Assembly: GCA_012934845.2 (NCBI GenBank)
Contig: WNNJ02002029.1
Span: forward strand, 1-64,000
Source of the DNA: Pomphorhynchus laevis
Taxonomy: Eukaryota > Acanthocephala > Palaeacanthocephala > Echinorhynchida > Pomphorhynchidae
Length of the DNA stretch: 64,000 bases
Direction of reading: 5' to 3'
The notes beneath the pieces are model-generated. The model made no database searches, had not been told where the DNA came from, and saw only the letters and a program-made list of their open reading frames with translations. Positions 20,941 through 33,300 of the stretch are shown here, one piece after another. The position numbers and the translations under genes are program-made. Positions within the stretch are counted from its first letter, which is position 1. Each line of letters starts with the position of its first letter.

Positions 20941-23900
20941 TGCAAAGTAATCAATATCCTTTTTCACTGAATATCCTTCAGTGAAATTCGGGAGGTGCTT
21001 CCACCCTTAGCCTTCTATCTGATAGAGATGCAGATGTTATAGTCCTTCAGGAGACAAGGTCAATCCGGCTCCCCCTGGACATTACTCGATTTATCCCTAA
21101 GCACATCTAAACCCACTATACTCCGTATATAACCCCTCACTCATTTTCATCTCAAGGTCTTTTAATCCTAGTGAAGAGCTCCTGAAGATCTTCCCTATTA
21201 CTAAACGTTTCTTGCCCAGCCCTGTCTTGTTCAGCTAAATCACTCGGTAAGAACGATAGACGCATCAGCATAGCCAATATCTATATACGGCAATGAGAAA
21301 TTCACAAGAACCGTGACCACCTGGATCGTATATTGAGTAGCGGCTATGACATGTTACTTGGTGACTTCAACGACAGAAGTAGTCGTTGGATTAATGCAGC
21401 AAACTGCAGAACCAGGAACGACTATTTAATTCACAAATCCCCTTCTCCCACCTTTCATTGTTCAACAACTAATTCTCTCCTTGACATTTTACTGCCACAT
21501 AACATGTGGTTGTTGGAACCCATCTGTACTGAGCAGTCGCGACAACAACATACCACCACGAATGACCTAATTCGCTGGCGAATAGAGGAAGATACGTTTA
21601 TTAGAAGGAGGTTTAACTTTGATCCTATTAGAATGCCCTTCTTTCAGGCAGCTATCCAACTCTTTCCAATAATGAATACTAGAGCTATAGATATAGGTTC
21701 GAGATGAGTAGGGATAGGGCAAGCATTGATCACCTTAACACTTCTCAGGCTTACTTCTGGAAGATATTCAAGAAGGAGAAGTTTATCTGCTGGAAGGATA
21801 GAGCCTTGTATAGATTGGTAGGATAGGCCTCGACAAAGTTTTAGAGGAGTCACTATCCTTACATAATTATAGAGTCACTCAATCACCTCAACCACTCCTG
21901 CCTTGGTGTAACTTCAGGAGTAGGGATCTATCTGTTACAGATATCTTTTACTCCTTTGGGCCACTTCCGGGCACCTCCGGAACCCACGCGCCACTCTTCA
22001 CTCGGGTCTGTCAGCTTTTGACGGACAATCAGAGAAAATGAAATCGTCATCGCAATGCTATTAGCCTCCCCGCTCGATATTGCATCATAAATATTAGCCG
22101 ACGTGTTTTTAACAAAAAAATCGATTTCATGCTCCAAAGATATGCGGCCCATTTCGATTCAAAACTCTTTCATCTCATTCTACGAAAAAGCGCTTGTGCG
22201 TAAAATCCGCGACCACTTGAGTAGGCGAAATTTAATCCCTTCTAATTTTTATGGGTTTGTAAAAGGTCGCTTGGTCTATTTAGCAATAGGTAAAGATCAT
22301 CAGTAATGTCGAGATAACAATCATCAGCTTGCTGTAGCTGTCTTTCTTGATTGTTCTGTTGCATTTGACCGCATTTCCACAGGCCTTCTCGAATGAATAC
22401 TGAAGCTCTAAATATAGGTTCGAGCTGAGCATGGATAGGGCAAGCATTGATCACCTTAACACTTCTCAGGCTTCTTTCCAGAAGGTATTCAAGAAGGAGA
22501 AATTTGTCTGCTGGAAGGATACAGCCTAGGTTTGGATTGGTAGCATAGGCCTTGACAGTTTTAGAGGAGTCACTGTCCTTACATAATTATGGAGCCACTC
22601 AATATCCTTAACAAATCTCGCCTTGGTGTGACTTTAGGAGTAGGGATCTATCTGTGACAGATATCCTAAACTCCTAGGGGCCACTTCCGTGCACCTCCAG
22701 AACCCACGCGCCACTTTTCACAAGGGTCTGTCAGCTTTTGACAGACAATCAGAGAAAATGAGGTCGCTATCACAATGCTATTAGCCTCCCGTCTGATATT
22801 GTATCATAAATATTAGCCGACGTGTGTTTTTACCCAAAAAGAAATCGATTTTATGTCATGAAGATCTGCGGAACATTTTGATTCAAAACTCCCTCATATC
22901 CATCTATGAAAAAGCGATTGCGCGTAAAATCCGCGACCACTTGAGTAGGTGAAATTTAATCCCATCAGATTTTCATGGGTACGTAAAAGATCGCTCGGTC
23001 CATTCAGCAATAGGTGAAGGCCATCAGTTTTGTCAAGACAGCAGTTATCAGATTGATGTGACTGTCTTTCTTGATTGTTCTGTTGCATTTGATCGTATCT
23101 CTATTTCTTTTGTTATCTCTTCTCTCAGGTTCCTTGGGTTGCCTGCAAGAATTGTTAACATGATGGAAATATTGTTGTATACCAAGCTATTCTTCTATGA
23201 AGACGACCTTGATGCACGTCAGTTCTACCCCTATTACGGGTGTACCTCAAGGATCCCCACTTTCTCCAATCTTGTATCTTGCTTTCTCCATTATACTCTA
23301 CAAAAAATTTAAACGCGATCAACATCTAGTAGTATACGCTGATGATACCACAGCCCTGTTCTCTGGACGCAGGTACAAAGATGTAGCCTCTGACATCAGC
23401 CGTTTCTTTTTAAGATTTAAAAACCAGCTACCCATATCCAATTTTGTTCCAACTCCTCTAAATCGCAGGTGGTAATCTTTCATGGCGCCCCTGTCACCAA
23501 AAAGAAACTTAAGAGATTAGCACTCTGCACTCTCCTCCATTTTGCAGCTTCAACCATTCCCCATCTTCACAAGTCGAGTAAAATACCAGGGATTCAGGAT
23601 TACGGTGAACTGGTCTGCGAAAGCTGACCTGGAGAGACTCAAACGTATCCTGAAGAAAGCTAGGTGTGCCCTGAAACGGGCTCAGCATCTGTCATTCAAT
23701 GGGAAAACCCAAGTGCGCCTCTGGGGTACTTGGGCTATTTCAGGATTAGTTTTCTTTTCAAGAGGACTTCCCCCAGAACAAAGACTAAGGTTTCTCAAGC
23801 TCCTCATCTCGCGATTACCAAGCATAGTCCACCTCGATTGGATTCTTCGGGGGGGGAGGTGAGAGACCCTGGGTGTTTTAATCGGAGAGCGGCGTGTTGG

Positions 23901-23942
23901 ATTGGCTGGAAGTCTCAGATTCTTGTGGACCTGAGGCCGTGA
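20941..23942 (+). pseudogene. LINE A copy 2 ORF2 remnant
   Basis: Endonuclease part at 20960-21707 (LLGDFNDRSSRWINAA at about 21353; FHCSTTNSLLDILL). The RT part appears twice because of the tandem duplication (GFVKGR near 22252 and its counterpart near 22975). Downstream it keeps FLDCSVAFDRI (about 23066), GVPQGSPLSP (about 23240), YADDT (about 23335) and a tail like that of copy 1 to about 23942. Multiple frameshifts and stops. Confidence 0.85.
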
Positions 23943-24094
23943 CACAATAAGGACACCTTTAGCGAAAGACTTGCCTTGTTGACTCTATTTTTCTGTTGCA
24001 TGTTTTCGTTTAAAAAAAAACTTTTTTAGTGGTTGTATAGTTGTTATCAAAATCTCTATTATTATTTTCTAATAAATCCTAGCGATACTCTTAC

Positions 24095-24300
24095 TATGTA
24101 TTCACTCAGTGTTCTCATTGTCTTAATTGTGATCATTGGAGACAACAGTGTGAACGGCGTAAAGACACGGAACCGTACTGTTGTAATTGTGCGGAACAAC
24201 ATGCATCTAAGTCTGGCATTTAGCACAACTACGATTTCTAGCTATTCGGGCTAACAACACCTCTGTTGCAGGAATTCGTGGCACACTTTTCTGAAGCACT
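24095..24300 (+). pseudogene. LINE ORF1 zinc-knuckle fragment
   Basis: In one frame the sequence reads HCLNCDHWRQQCERR and then CCNCAEQHASKSG before a stop. These two Cys/His clusters look like LINE gag-type knuckles. It directly follows LINE A copy 2 but is not part of its known order, so it is probably a separate LINE fragment. Confidence 0.5.
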
Positions 24301-25389
24301 AGAGCAGGAGGAACCTTATCATCAATCATTTGGAAGCTCCAATCAACAATTAGTGGATCGGCAAAATGGTGGAGTATATATTCTAAGAAGAATTCTAATA
24401 ATTGGATTCATATAGCCTTAAAGTGGATTAGCCTTTACTCTTTTGAAAGCTATATATTATAGCAAAACACTCAGAATCTGCAACTATGATGTAACCGTTT
24501 TATTCATTTTTCAATTAAGGTTATAGCAGAGTGGATATTTCAGTTGATGATATTACTAATTGCTGACAGTCCATGAAAAAAGTAATCGTGCATATTTTAT
24601 AGTTTCCAATCAGATATTCATATCCTTGCGTGCCTTTTAGAATAAGTGTATCTACGCATCAACTCTTGATAGATAATACTCAATAATTGCGAACGCACAA
24701 TATTATTGATTAAAGGCGCACCTAAGGAAATATCTTCGCCCAACTATTTGCGTTTTACAACATCCTCCAGTAACCATCTACGAAAGTCTGTTGGCTGAAA
24801 AGCTAAACCAATAGCAACAGTATGGTCAATAGCAACAGTATTTTTCAGAATAACTGGCATGGCTTTGTTCCAGAAAAATTGGCCCATCGGAAATTCTTAG
24901 AACAGTTGATATATTTTTAGATCGTCCTATACTGCTAGTGCCCCTTAATTTGTCAGCAGCCTCGATAATGTGTCCTTAGACTTTTAGCGGAAGTACTTAG
25001 AGGTATAATGATTCCTGAAGTCTTATATTGTCGAATTCTAAATATCTAACGTTAAAAATTGCATTTCTATGCTGATTATCAAGCGCGAGGAAATTTTTCG
25101 CAACACGAGGACTGCCATACGGTTTGTCCCTTTCACCGATTTTCTTCTCACGATGCTCACATGTTTTAAGGAAACATATTTAAACTGGAATTTATCACAA
25201 CATATACGCGGACAACGTAACATTTATCATACATGATAACAACTCAGGGCAATTAGTTACTAGATAAAAATTATACATCCACCTACGTTTAGACAGGGCT
25301 AGTGAGATGGGCTTAACCTTCATATACTAAAAATTTAAAATTCTACTAATCATGAAATCGGTCAAAGGTAAAAGAAAATTGAGATTATA
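24301..25389 (+). other. Spacer with a possible RT fragment
   Basis: At about 24760-24930 the plus strand gives VTIYESLLAEKLN and, in another frame, NNWHGFVPEKLAHRKFLEQL, which resembles the RT segment '..EK.....HGF..GRS' of LINEs. Too decayed to assign. The rest shows nothing recognisable. Confidence 0.35.
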
Positions 25390-27570
25390 AACTGTCTGTC
25401 AAGCATATCCGTGAGTGACACTTGCATTCCAGTAGTGAATAGTCTTTTAGGGATTTACTGTAAGGTCAACACTTTCTGCAATGTGGGATTTAAGTTACTT
25501 AGAATACTCATGATGGTTCGTTCACGAGCCATATTAGAGCGAGCACTATGGGATTCAACGAGAAACAGCAAAATAATATATGAAAAGCATGGGCAATATC
25601 ATGACTCCACTTCTCACGATGGCTGCAAAAATAATGTCGAATAAAGTTTGTCTACAGAGTGCTACAAAATTTATCGAAATGGGATAATATAAAGCTACTA
25701 GCATCTAGCATAAGTTATTACTAGCATAAGTCTGCAGAGTCATCCATTTACCTTGACATAAAGAAGTAACTACTGTGTTGTTGACGCTTTAAAAAATAGA
25801 TGCTTTTGTTATATGTTTAGTATTGTTAAAATTTAGAATTGAAAACTTAGTTGTTGAATCGAAATTCCGAATTTTCGTCAAATGCCATTATAGGCAATTA
25901 ATAAACAAATGAATTAAAATTTTGATATGTAAAATCAAAATAGATATGTATTAAGGATATCAAATGGAACATATAAATAAACAAAGACGAACACATTTAA
26001 TAAACGTCATATCGCCTTTATTTCTTGACGATGTAAGAAGCTGCCAACGAGAATTCGTAATTGTAACTTTAATTTATTAAATCGTTGATTGTTTCAAATA
26101 AGTATTTTCTTTTTGTTGATCATTGGTTAATTAGACAATTCAGGGCTACGACTTGTACCTTAACAAAGATTGACATCATCATAAACTCTAACTTTACAAG
26201 GGATAGTAAAGTTAGTAAAGTCTATAAGGGATAGAAACAAGCAACGATTACAATAACAATTTCTCGACAAGAAAAAAGCAAATAATATACAAGATTTTTC
26301 ATGTCAACCACTAGTCCGTGTATCGGGTCGTGGATGCAATGCACGAATCAAACTACTCCAGCCATCGCGATCCTGAGCGACAGCCCAGAGTTGCCTTTCA
26401 GATGGCCCAAGGCGGTCTTTGGCCAGTTTAAAGATTCGATCTCTCAACCGGTATCGATGTCTACCTCGAGATCTCTTCCCATAGAGTCCGGTCTGGAAAA
26501 CCCTCAAAGGAAGGCAATCCAAAGACAATACCCAGAACGTGTCCTAACCACCTCAACTGACTATCTTCGATGTTGATAAGTAGCGATTTTACTCCGAGTC
26601 CGTTCCGGATGACCGAATTTCTAACCTTATCTCTAAGGCTAACACCCACCATACCGCGAAGGAACCTCATTTCGGTTGCCTGTATCTGAGATATTTTCTT
26701 TTCGGTCATAACCCAAAGCTCCTGATCATAGGTTAAGATAGGAACGTACATTAGGTGGTAAACAGAAAGCTTCGCCCGAAGATTCAACTCTAGACCTGTA
26801 CAAAGAACACATTGCTGCTTAAACTGCACTAATCCGCTTCTCAATCTCCTTTATGTTCCTTCTGTTCCTCGAGAACAATACCCCAAGATACTTGAAATTC
26901 TCCACATAAGGAAGAACCTTTTCCACAATCCGGGTTGACATTTACACCTGAATCCGAGACAAACACATAGAAACAGTCTTGGAGCAACGAATAGTTCCAT
27001 TCTAATAGCAATTCCCAACTTTAAGCACAACTTGAAATTTTAGAGCAAAATTAATAAACACTAATTTATTATTATATTTCGCCATCTGCTGGGAACAAAA
27101 TCAGAAACAAAACGTACAATTTAATATTTATAACAAAGTAAAATTAATTAATATTAATTATTAATTATAATGATCAAGATAATTTAATTTATTCATTATA
27201 TTTATTAATTTTAATAAATGTCTAATACTTTTAGTAAATACACAGTATTTATTGCTAAATACTTTTCTATTTTATTTACTTTTTTGAATTCTAGAGTAGG
27301 ATCGATAAAACCCTATATATTTCGCTAGCTGCTGCTAGTATCATCAGAAGTAAAATGTAAAATGTTCTCATCAAATTGTACGAATTGAACAATTTGATGA
27401 ACAAATTGGAGAACAATTTGTTTATATATTGACCAGATTTATAAACGGTTTTATTGATCCTGGTCCAAAATCTCGTTAAAATATAGTATACATCTTGTTT
27501 ATGATTGCCATCTATTTGTTAAATTTAATTATTTTCAAATCTGGATTTAAACAAATTACAGAAATAGTTA
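25390..27570 (+). repeat. Duplicated segment B, left copy
   Basis: Recurs inverted at about 58430-60590. It contains, in order, a 77-codon open frame (25411-25644, also open in the other copy with one substitution), a ~160-bp repeat unit (about 25900-26060), an RTE fragment on the minus strand (26300-26985) and PLE-type terminal modules at 27077-27104 and 27320-27347 (minus). Confidence 0.85.
26300..26985 (-). pseudogene. RTE-clade LINE, C-terminal RT fragment (left copy)
   Basis: Minus strand: FKYLGVLF-like start near 26910, then KLSVYHLMYVPILTYDQELW, MTEKKISQIQATEMRFLR, VSLRDKVRNSVIR and QLRWLGHV, ending with RHRYRLRDRIFKLAKDRLG and HPRPDTRTSG near 26304. This set is characteristic of the C-terminal end of RTE-type (RTE/Rex3-like) LINEs. 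The frame changes at least twice, and the endonuclease and RT core are missing (5' truncation). Confidence 0.85.
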
Positions 27571-27903
27571 TTAAATAAGTCCAAATTGACCAAATTTATA
27601 AACGGTTTTATTGATATAATTATTAATAAATGTTTCAAATTATACGTTTTGTTTCTGATTACGCTTTGTTTCCGTCATAGTAAACTCTAACTTTACAAGA
27701 CTTAATACATTTGTGGTAAGCAAGCAAAATCTATATTTTAGTACCTAGCACTAAACCATTCTGTCATGAATAGTCTTTGGATTTCAATGTGCTAGCATTA
27801 CTTGAAATTATTATTTAAATAATAATTTTTATTTTATAAATATAAAAATTATAATTATTATATAACAGTGCAATGCGTTATATAATAAAACAACGCGTTA
27901 TAG
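27571..27903. other. A+T-rich spacer
   Basis: Nothing recognised beyond A/T-rich tracts; AAACGGTTTTATTGA near 27602 repeats part of segment B. Confidence 0.35.
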
Positions 27904-28420
27904 GTGTCTCCTAAATATTCTTCTACCGCTGTAGCAGCGATTTCAAAGCTCCAACCTTGTTCTGAATTTCTTTGTAATCGCCTTCATCTTCCTAGAACAG
28001 CTGAATTCTGCCATCATCTCGAAAACCTTGAAGCAAAATTATCTTTGCTTGATCCAGACATATACCGGACCCCTGCATTTATTCAAATCAATTGGAAAAA
28101 TCCACGAGCGCAAAAACGCCATCTTACTTAGAGAGTTTCTCTTCATCGGTACCATGATACATTTTGCTCCATTCGTATCCCCCTTCATAACCACACATCA
28201 ACATGCATCTGTATGTATTGCCTCCAATCATGTAATTCCTTGCTTCACGTGTTTGACTGCCCCCATCTTTCAAAGATGAGCTTCACGAAGATTGACAAAC
28301 TACAGAGTAGATAGTCATGGCGAAGACATTTTGTACTTTTCTTTGTTTTAATGTATATTCGGTGTTTTTTTATTTATTTTAGCCCAATGTCGAGAGACTA
28401 AGAGGCCAATAATTCATCTA
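27904..28420 (+). pseudogene. LINE B-related C-terminal fragment
   Basis: The frame at 27904-28131 (SPKYSSTAVAAISKLQPCSE, then DPDIYRTP, QINWKNPRAQKR) aligns in order with the C-terminal end of LINE B (STTAVYVLSKVELCTEYL, HHLYTSP, QTSWQSP-A-KR). It continues in another frame with REFLFIGTM. The 3' end has TCGAGAGACTAAG, as in LINE B. A diverged relative, 5'-truncated. Confidence 0.7.
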
Positions 28421-28600
28421 TACATAATTATTATATAATAATTATAATAATTATTATATAAAATATAATAAATAATATATTTAATTATATAATAATAATT
28501 ATATTATATAATATAAGTATATCGCAGTATACTGCAGTATACTGTCATATTATCAAGTATACCGCAGTCACGAGAATGATATATCTGGTGCGTCTAATTA
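28421..28600. repeat. A/T microsatellite and GCAGTATACTGC-type palindromes
   Basis: TAATTATTATA tracts followed by short palindromes around TATCGCAGTATACTGCAGTA at 28518-28540. Confidence 0.5.
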
Positions 28601-28607
28601 CACAGTA

Positions 28608-30385
28608 TTGGCAAATGGAACCCAACAAGCATCATCACCTGTGGATTACTACACCACTGTAATTCAATGGAAACCTAATTTGATGGCTCTTCCGAAATGT
28701 TCAGCTAGCAACGAGATAATTCTAAAATTAGCCTCATTTTATGCTGAAGTCGCTCATGGCTTACACAATGAGCATGACGCTATCAAGTCGGCGGTCGTGT
28801 CGCTATCAAGTCGGCTATCAAGTCAGCGGTCGCTATCAAGTCAGCGGTCGCTATCAAGTCGGCTGTCGCTATCAAGTCGGCGGTCGCTATCAAGTCGGCG
28901 GTAGCTATCAAGTAGGCGGTCGCTATCAAGTCAGCGGTCGCTATCAAGTCAGCGGTCGCTATCAAGTCGGCGGTCGCTATCAAGTCGGCGGTCGCTATCA
29001 AGTCGGCGGTCGCTATCAAGTCGGCGGTCGCTATCAAGTCGGCGGTCGCTATCAAGTCGGCGGTCGCTATCAAGTCGACCAGCAACTCAAGTCCGTCAAG
29101 GAAGCTTACATTGAAAAGCAAATTGGATGCTACAACAATAACTGCAATATTTGGACTCACGTTGCCATTCCTTTCACTGACGAGGACAACGTTTCAAATC
29201 GGAATTTCCTCTGCGGCTTCTGTTGTGCTGCCCTCGTAGGTAAGCTAATGAAGAATGACCACTCAAACGGTGGAGACGTTCTGAACGCTAACAAAACAGA
29301 TTTGTGCTCAATAAATAAACTTGATATCTCTCAGTCGACTCAGACCGCTGTTATACATGGAACATCAACAAACGACAACATATCTTCCAATCTATCGTCG
29401 TCATCCGTTTGCTTACTAACTCCTTCGTCATCTATAAAACCCGTTCTTGAAACTTCTCTCACACACACTCCTCCTTTAACTACGGATAAAACTTCCCTTA
29501 ATCTTCATCTTCCTAACAATGCAAACAGTAAAGGCCTTCATCTCGTACCTCATTTTTCCTATTCATCCCCACATCTAAATACATCTCATACTTCTTTCTT
29601 CTATTCACGTACTCCTTACTCTACCTCTACCGTATCACTTCTCAATAATTTACATCCTTCTGTCAAAATTATCTCCAGTAACATCTCCGTTCAACCTATT
29701 CAACAATCCACTTCTGTCACACATGCTCCAACCGTATCACCTATCAATAATTTACATCCTTCCGTCAAAATCATCTCCAGTAACATCTCCGATCAACCGA
29801 TTCAACACTCCACTCCTGTCACACATGCTCCAAACTATCTTAAATCTTCACTTAGCACCTCTGTCATTCCCACGTTTATCTGCTCTTCTGCCTCTACTAC
29901 TACCAAGTCTGTCCGTCCACCACTACGTAATCGTTTTCCTTCGCGCGATCGATGCATTATCATATCTAATTTAAAGGTTTCCGAATCTGCTTCTCCTCAA
30001 TGTCGCCTCGATGATGTATCTGCTTTCAGGTCTATCCTAGCAACCATTCTTCCTGATAATAATCCATCCATCGTCAATAATATCGCTCCTGTATCTTTGA
30101 TTCGTTTAAAAAATTCATTAAATCCAATCATCTCAGTCCTCCACTCCTAAAAATCATTTTCCGACATAGTTCACATGCATCCTTGGTACTTTCCCAACGT
30201 TTTAAACTTCTTACCACTTCGTCTACTTGTCGTATCTTTCCTGACCGCTCCCCTTCTGATATTGCCCAGCTTAATTTAGCTCGCATTGAGAAACATCGAC
30301 GTGAAACAAACGGCGAGTCATCCTTATCTATACGTCAAATCAATGGAAATTTTCACGTTGTACACACAAGGCCAAAAATTCGATG
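28608..30385 (+). pseudogene. LINE C ORF1 with 18-bp minisatellite and PHD-like finger
   Basis: N-terminal part (MANGTQQASSP..., 28608-28790) is followed by about sixteen copies of an 18-bp unit, giving QVGGRY repeats. A Cys-rich finger with GCYNNNCNIWTHV and FLCGFC (about 29124-29228) then resembles the PHD finger of CR1/L2 ORF1 proteins, although the usual second Cys pair is incomplete. A long Ser/Thr/Pro-rich linker follows. The C-terminal conserved part (RFKLLTTSS, FPDRSPSDIAQL, HRRETNGESSLSI) is in another frame from about 30145, so there is one frameshift there and an irregular unit early in the repeat. Confidence 0.78.
28783..29088 (+). repeat. 18-bp tandem repeat inside LINE C ORF1
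   Basis: Unit GGCGGTCGCTATCAAGTC, about 16 copies, with GCGG/CTGT variants clustered at the 5' side and identical units at the 3' side. The unit length is a multiple of three, so the frame is kept except for irregular spacing at about 28797-28830. The same bases in other frames or on the other strand give the spurious LIATAD and SLSSRR frames. Confidence 0.92.
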
Positions 30386-33300
30386 GCGTACCATCTCTCC
30401 CCCTTGTCTTCTTCGCTAGTCGATCTCGCTCCTAAGCATACTTTTCGTCTTAGTCTATTCAACACTCGCTCCATTCTTCATAAAGCTGGTATGCTCCTTG
30501 ATATCTTCGATCAATTATTTATCGATATTCTTTGCATTACCGAATCCTGGCATTGTGACTCCGACGATCTTGTTATTCGTCGTCTATGTCGCTCTGGTTG
30601 TTCTTTAGTTGAATCAGCTCGTCCAATTGCCTCTTATACATCTACTGCTTTTAACCATGGCGGTATAGTTGCCATTGCTCGTCACCCAATGTCTTTACGT
30701 AAAATTAACGTTAACATCCGTTACACCTCGTTCGAATTACTCATATGCAGATTATCAACTCCTTTCCCTCTGGAACTTGTGATTGTATACATTCCAGGTT
30801 CAGTTGCCCCCTCACGTATCTTCTTTAACGACCTTGCAGATCTAATATCTCACTGTTCATTGTCTTATACTCCTTCCTTTGTTCTCGGTGATTTTAACAT
30901 TCGTCTTGATCGCCCGTGTGACTCTGACTCTATCACTTTAACTAATATTTTTTCTGATTTTAACTATAAATTACTTTCAACAAGCCCAACTCATATTCTC
31001 GGCGGTGCTCTCGACATCATTGCTGTCCCTATCTGCTTCAATGACTATACTTCCTTGTCAATTACTGATCCCGGTTTGTCCGATCATTTCCTTGTCACTC
31101 TTACTCGTCCCCATCCTCCGTCTCCGCCTCCACCAATATCCACACCAAGTCGACCCTGGAAACTTCTCGATATCCCTATTCTCTGCACAGCCTTACTCAA
31201 TTCTTCACTCTTTTCACTTCCTCTTAACTATCTCTCTCCCGATGATCTCTGCATTCTATTTGATTCTGAACTTATGTCTATCATCAATAAACTTCTGCCT
31301 AGTCGACTCCGACGCTCTCAGCGCTTGCGCCATGCTCCCTGGTTCGATTCTGACTGTAGTCTTTCTAAGCGTCGACTCCGTCACTCTTTTCGTGTTTATA
31401 ATCGCTTTCTTAAACGTTCTCCCAACTCACTCCCTCCAAATCTCCGTGATTCCTACTTTTCTCTACGCCGTTCACATATTATTCTTATACGTACTAAACG
31501 TACAAAACGTACTATCTTTTGGCGAAATCAACTCGAGTCATCTTCCAATTCTAAATCTCATTAGAAAATCTTAAACTCAATTCTTTCACGATCATCTACT
31601 TCTTGTAATATAAATCCTGATGAATTTTCTTCTTATCTACAAACTAAGCTATCTAATTTACTTTCCCTACTACCCATAGCCCCCTTGTACCCACTCTTCT
31701 CTTTAAATACTTCCCTCCCAGAACTATTCCACCTTCTTCCCGTTTCGTCTGATGAAGTTTCTTCGGTTATGCTGTCATTACCTAATAAAACCTCTCCTTC
31801 TGACTCAATTCCCACTCGCTTAAAAATATCTGCTCCTCTATCTCACCCTTTCTAACCACATTGCTCAACTTGTCCATCCGTAGCCGTACATTTCCTTCCA
31901 TCTGGAAATGCGCCACTGTTCGTCCTCTCATCAAAAAGCAATCTCTCAACTCCTCACTACCATATTCGTACCGTCCAATCTTACTTCTCCCAACCCTCTC
32001 TAAACTCCTTGAGCGTCTCGTTCTCAAGCAAGTTAATACATATTTATTTTCCTCGAACTTGTTTCCTCCCTTCCAAGCCGCTTTTCGCTCTAATCACTCT
32101 ACTGAAATTGCCTGTCTTAAAGTTTATAATGACTTACTCATCTCGCGCGATCATAAATTATGTAGTGTCATAGTTTCTCTTGATCTATCGTCTGCTTTTG
32201 ACATCGTCGATCACTCGATTTTTCTACATCGCCTTCGTCATGATTATGACTTCTCTTTACCCACTGTATCATGGTTTTCTTCATATCTATCAAACCGTAC
32301 ATTTCGCGTCTATTCTAACTCTTCTCTCTCCCATCCTTCATCCATCCCGATCGGTGTTCCACAAGGCTCCGTATTATGCCCTATGCTTTTCTCTCTTCTT
32401 CTCGATGGGTGACTTGTCTTCGATTTCTAATAAATTTAACTTCCATGTTATGCAATATGCTGATGACATTCTCATCTATGCTCACGCACCTGCTTATCGT
32501 ATTCATGATCTTAGTGTTTCTGTTTCCAGCTGTCTTGTCTCAATTTCCAATCATCTTTCTTCCATTCGCCTTTCGCTGAATCCTGATAAATCTAAAATTA
32601 TGTGGATCCTACCTCGAAGCTTCGGCGTAGAACCTCCTTCCGTATCATTAAATTCTACAATTCTTCCTATCGTTGATAATCTCGTTTTCCTAGGCTTTCA
32701 TTTCGACAACCGACTTTCACTTAAACCTTTCGTTAGTGATAAAGTACGCTCATCTACCTTGATACTCCGCAATCTCCGTCGAGTTCGTAGATTGATCGAT
32801 TTCCCTTCTTGTATGACTTTCATATCTTCTCTTCTTTTCTCAAAACTTGATTACTGTCTTAGTCTATTTTCCAACTCACCTATATCCACTCTTCTTCCTT
32901 TACAACGCATCATCAACGATGCCGTCCGAGTTCTCCTCCGTCTTCGTCGTTTTGATCATACATCCCACTATCTTGTTTCTCTTGATTGGCCTACCATTTA
33001 TTGTCGTGTTCAAATTCGTCTTCTTATCATTGCTTTTCGCCTTATAACTTCTCATACCCCTTCATTTCTCAACCTTCCTTTTCTCGACAATTCTCGTACT
33101 GTGTATTGTGCTCTGCGTTCCCGTAATTCCCTTCTTTTACATGTCCCAATCTACTCTACCTCTTTTGGCTTCCGCTCCTTCGTTGTGGCTGCTCCTCTCT
33201 TGTGAAATCAACTGCCTATTCATATCAGCCAATCAACATCTATGCCGTACTTCAAACGCCAAATCCAATTCCATTTCAACAATTAACTAATTATCTGTGA
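30383..33300 (+). pseudogene. LINE C ORF2: endonuclease-RT, broken
   Basis: Endonuclease (30383-31564): LSLFNTRSI, CITESWH, GDFNIRLDRP, LSDHFLV. At 31562-31564 a TAG stands where the 45-kb copy has TGG. A frameshift of about 4 bases lies near 31815. RT: SYRPILLLPTLSKLLERL, SLDLSSAFDIVDH, GVPQGSVL, then a frameshift near 32400, QYADDILIY at about 32454 and LVFLGFHFD. The tail has SLDWPTIYCRVQIRLL and GFRSFVVAAPLL. A TGA at 33203-33205 stands where a conserved Trp (AP.LWN.LP) belongs, followed by NQLPIHI and a final stop at about 33288. The order and motifs are those of L2/CR1 ORF2. Confidence 0.9.

Larger units (their letters stand above)
19640..24010 (+). mobile_element. LINE family A, decayed copy 2 with internal duplication
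   Basis: Matches copy 1 along ORF1, endonuclease, RT and 3' end in the same order, with many stops and frameshifts. Relative to copy 1 about 175 bases are missing between the endonuclease and the next part (joint near 21670). From there a ~721-bp block is repeated in tandem (21671-22391 and 22392-23110), and the two units differ at several per cent of positions. The C-terminal RT tail reads open again at 23542-23862. Confidence 0.88.

Noticed and set aside
24033-24254. 73-codon plus-strand frame after LINE A copy 2 as a small membrane protein.
   Set aside because: The neighbouring frame over the same bases holds two zinc-knuckle-like clusters, so the hydrophobic frame is a shadow.
28783-29088. 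Possible CRISPR-like or satellite array at the 18-bp repeats.
   Set aside because: Units are contiguous with no spacers and lie in a LINE reading frame in a eukaryotic context.
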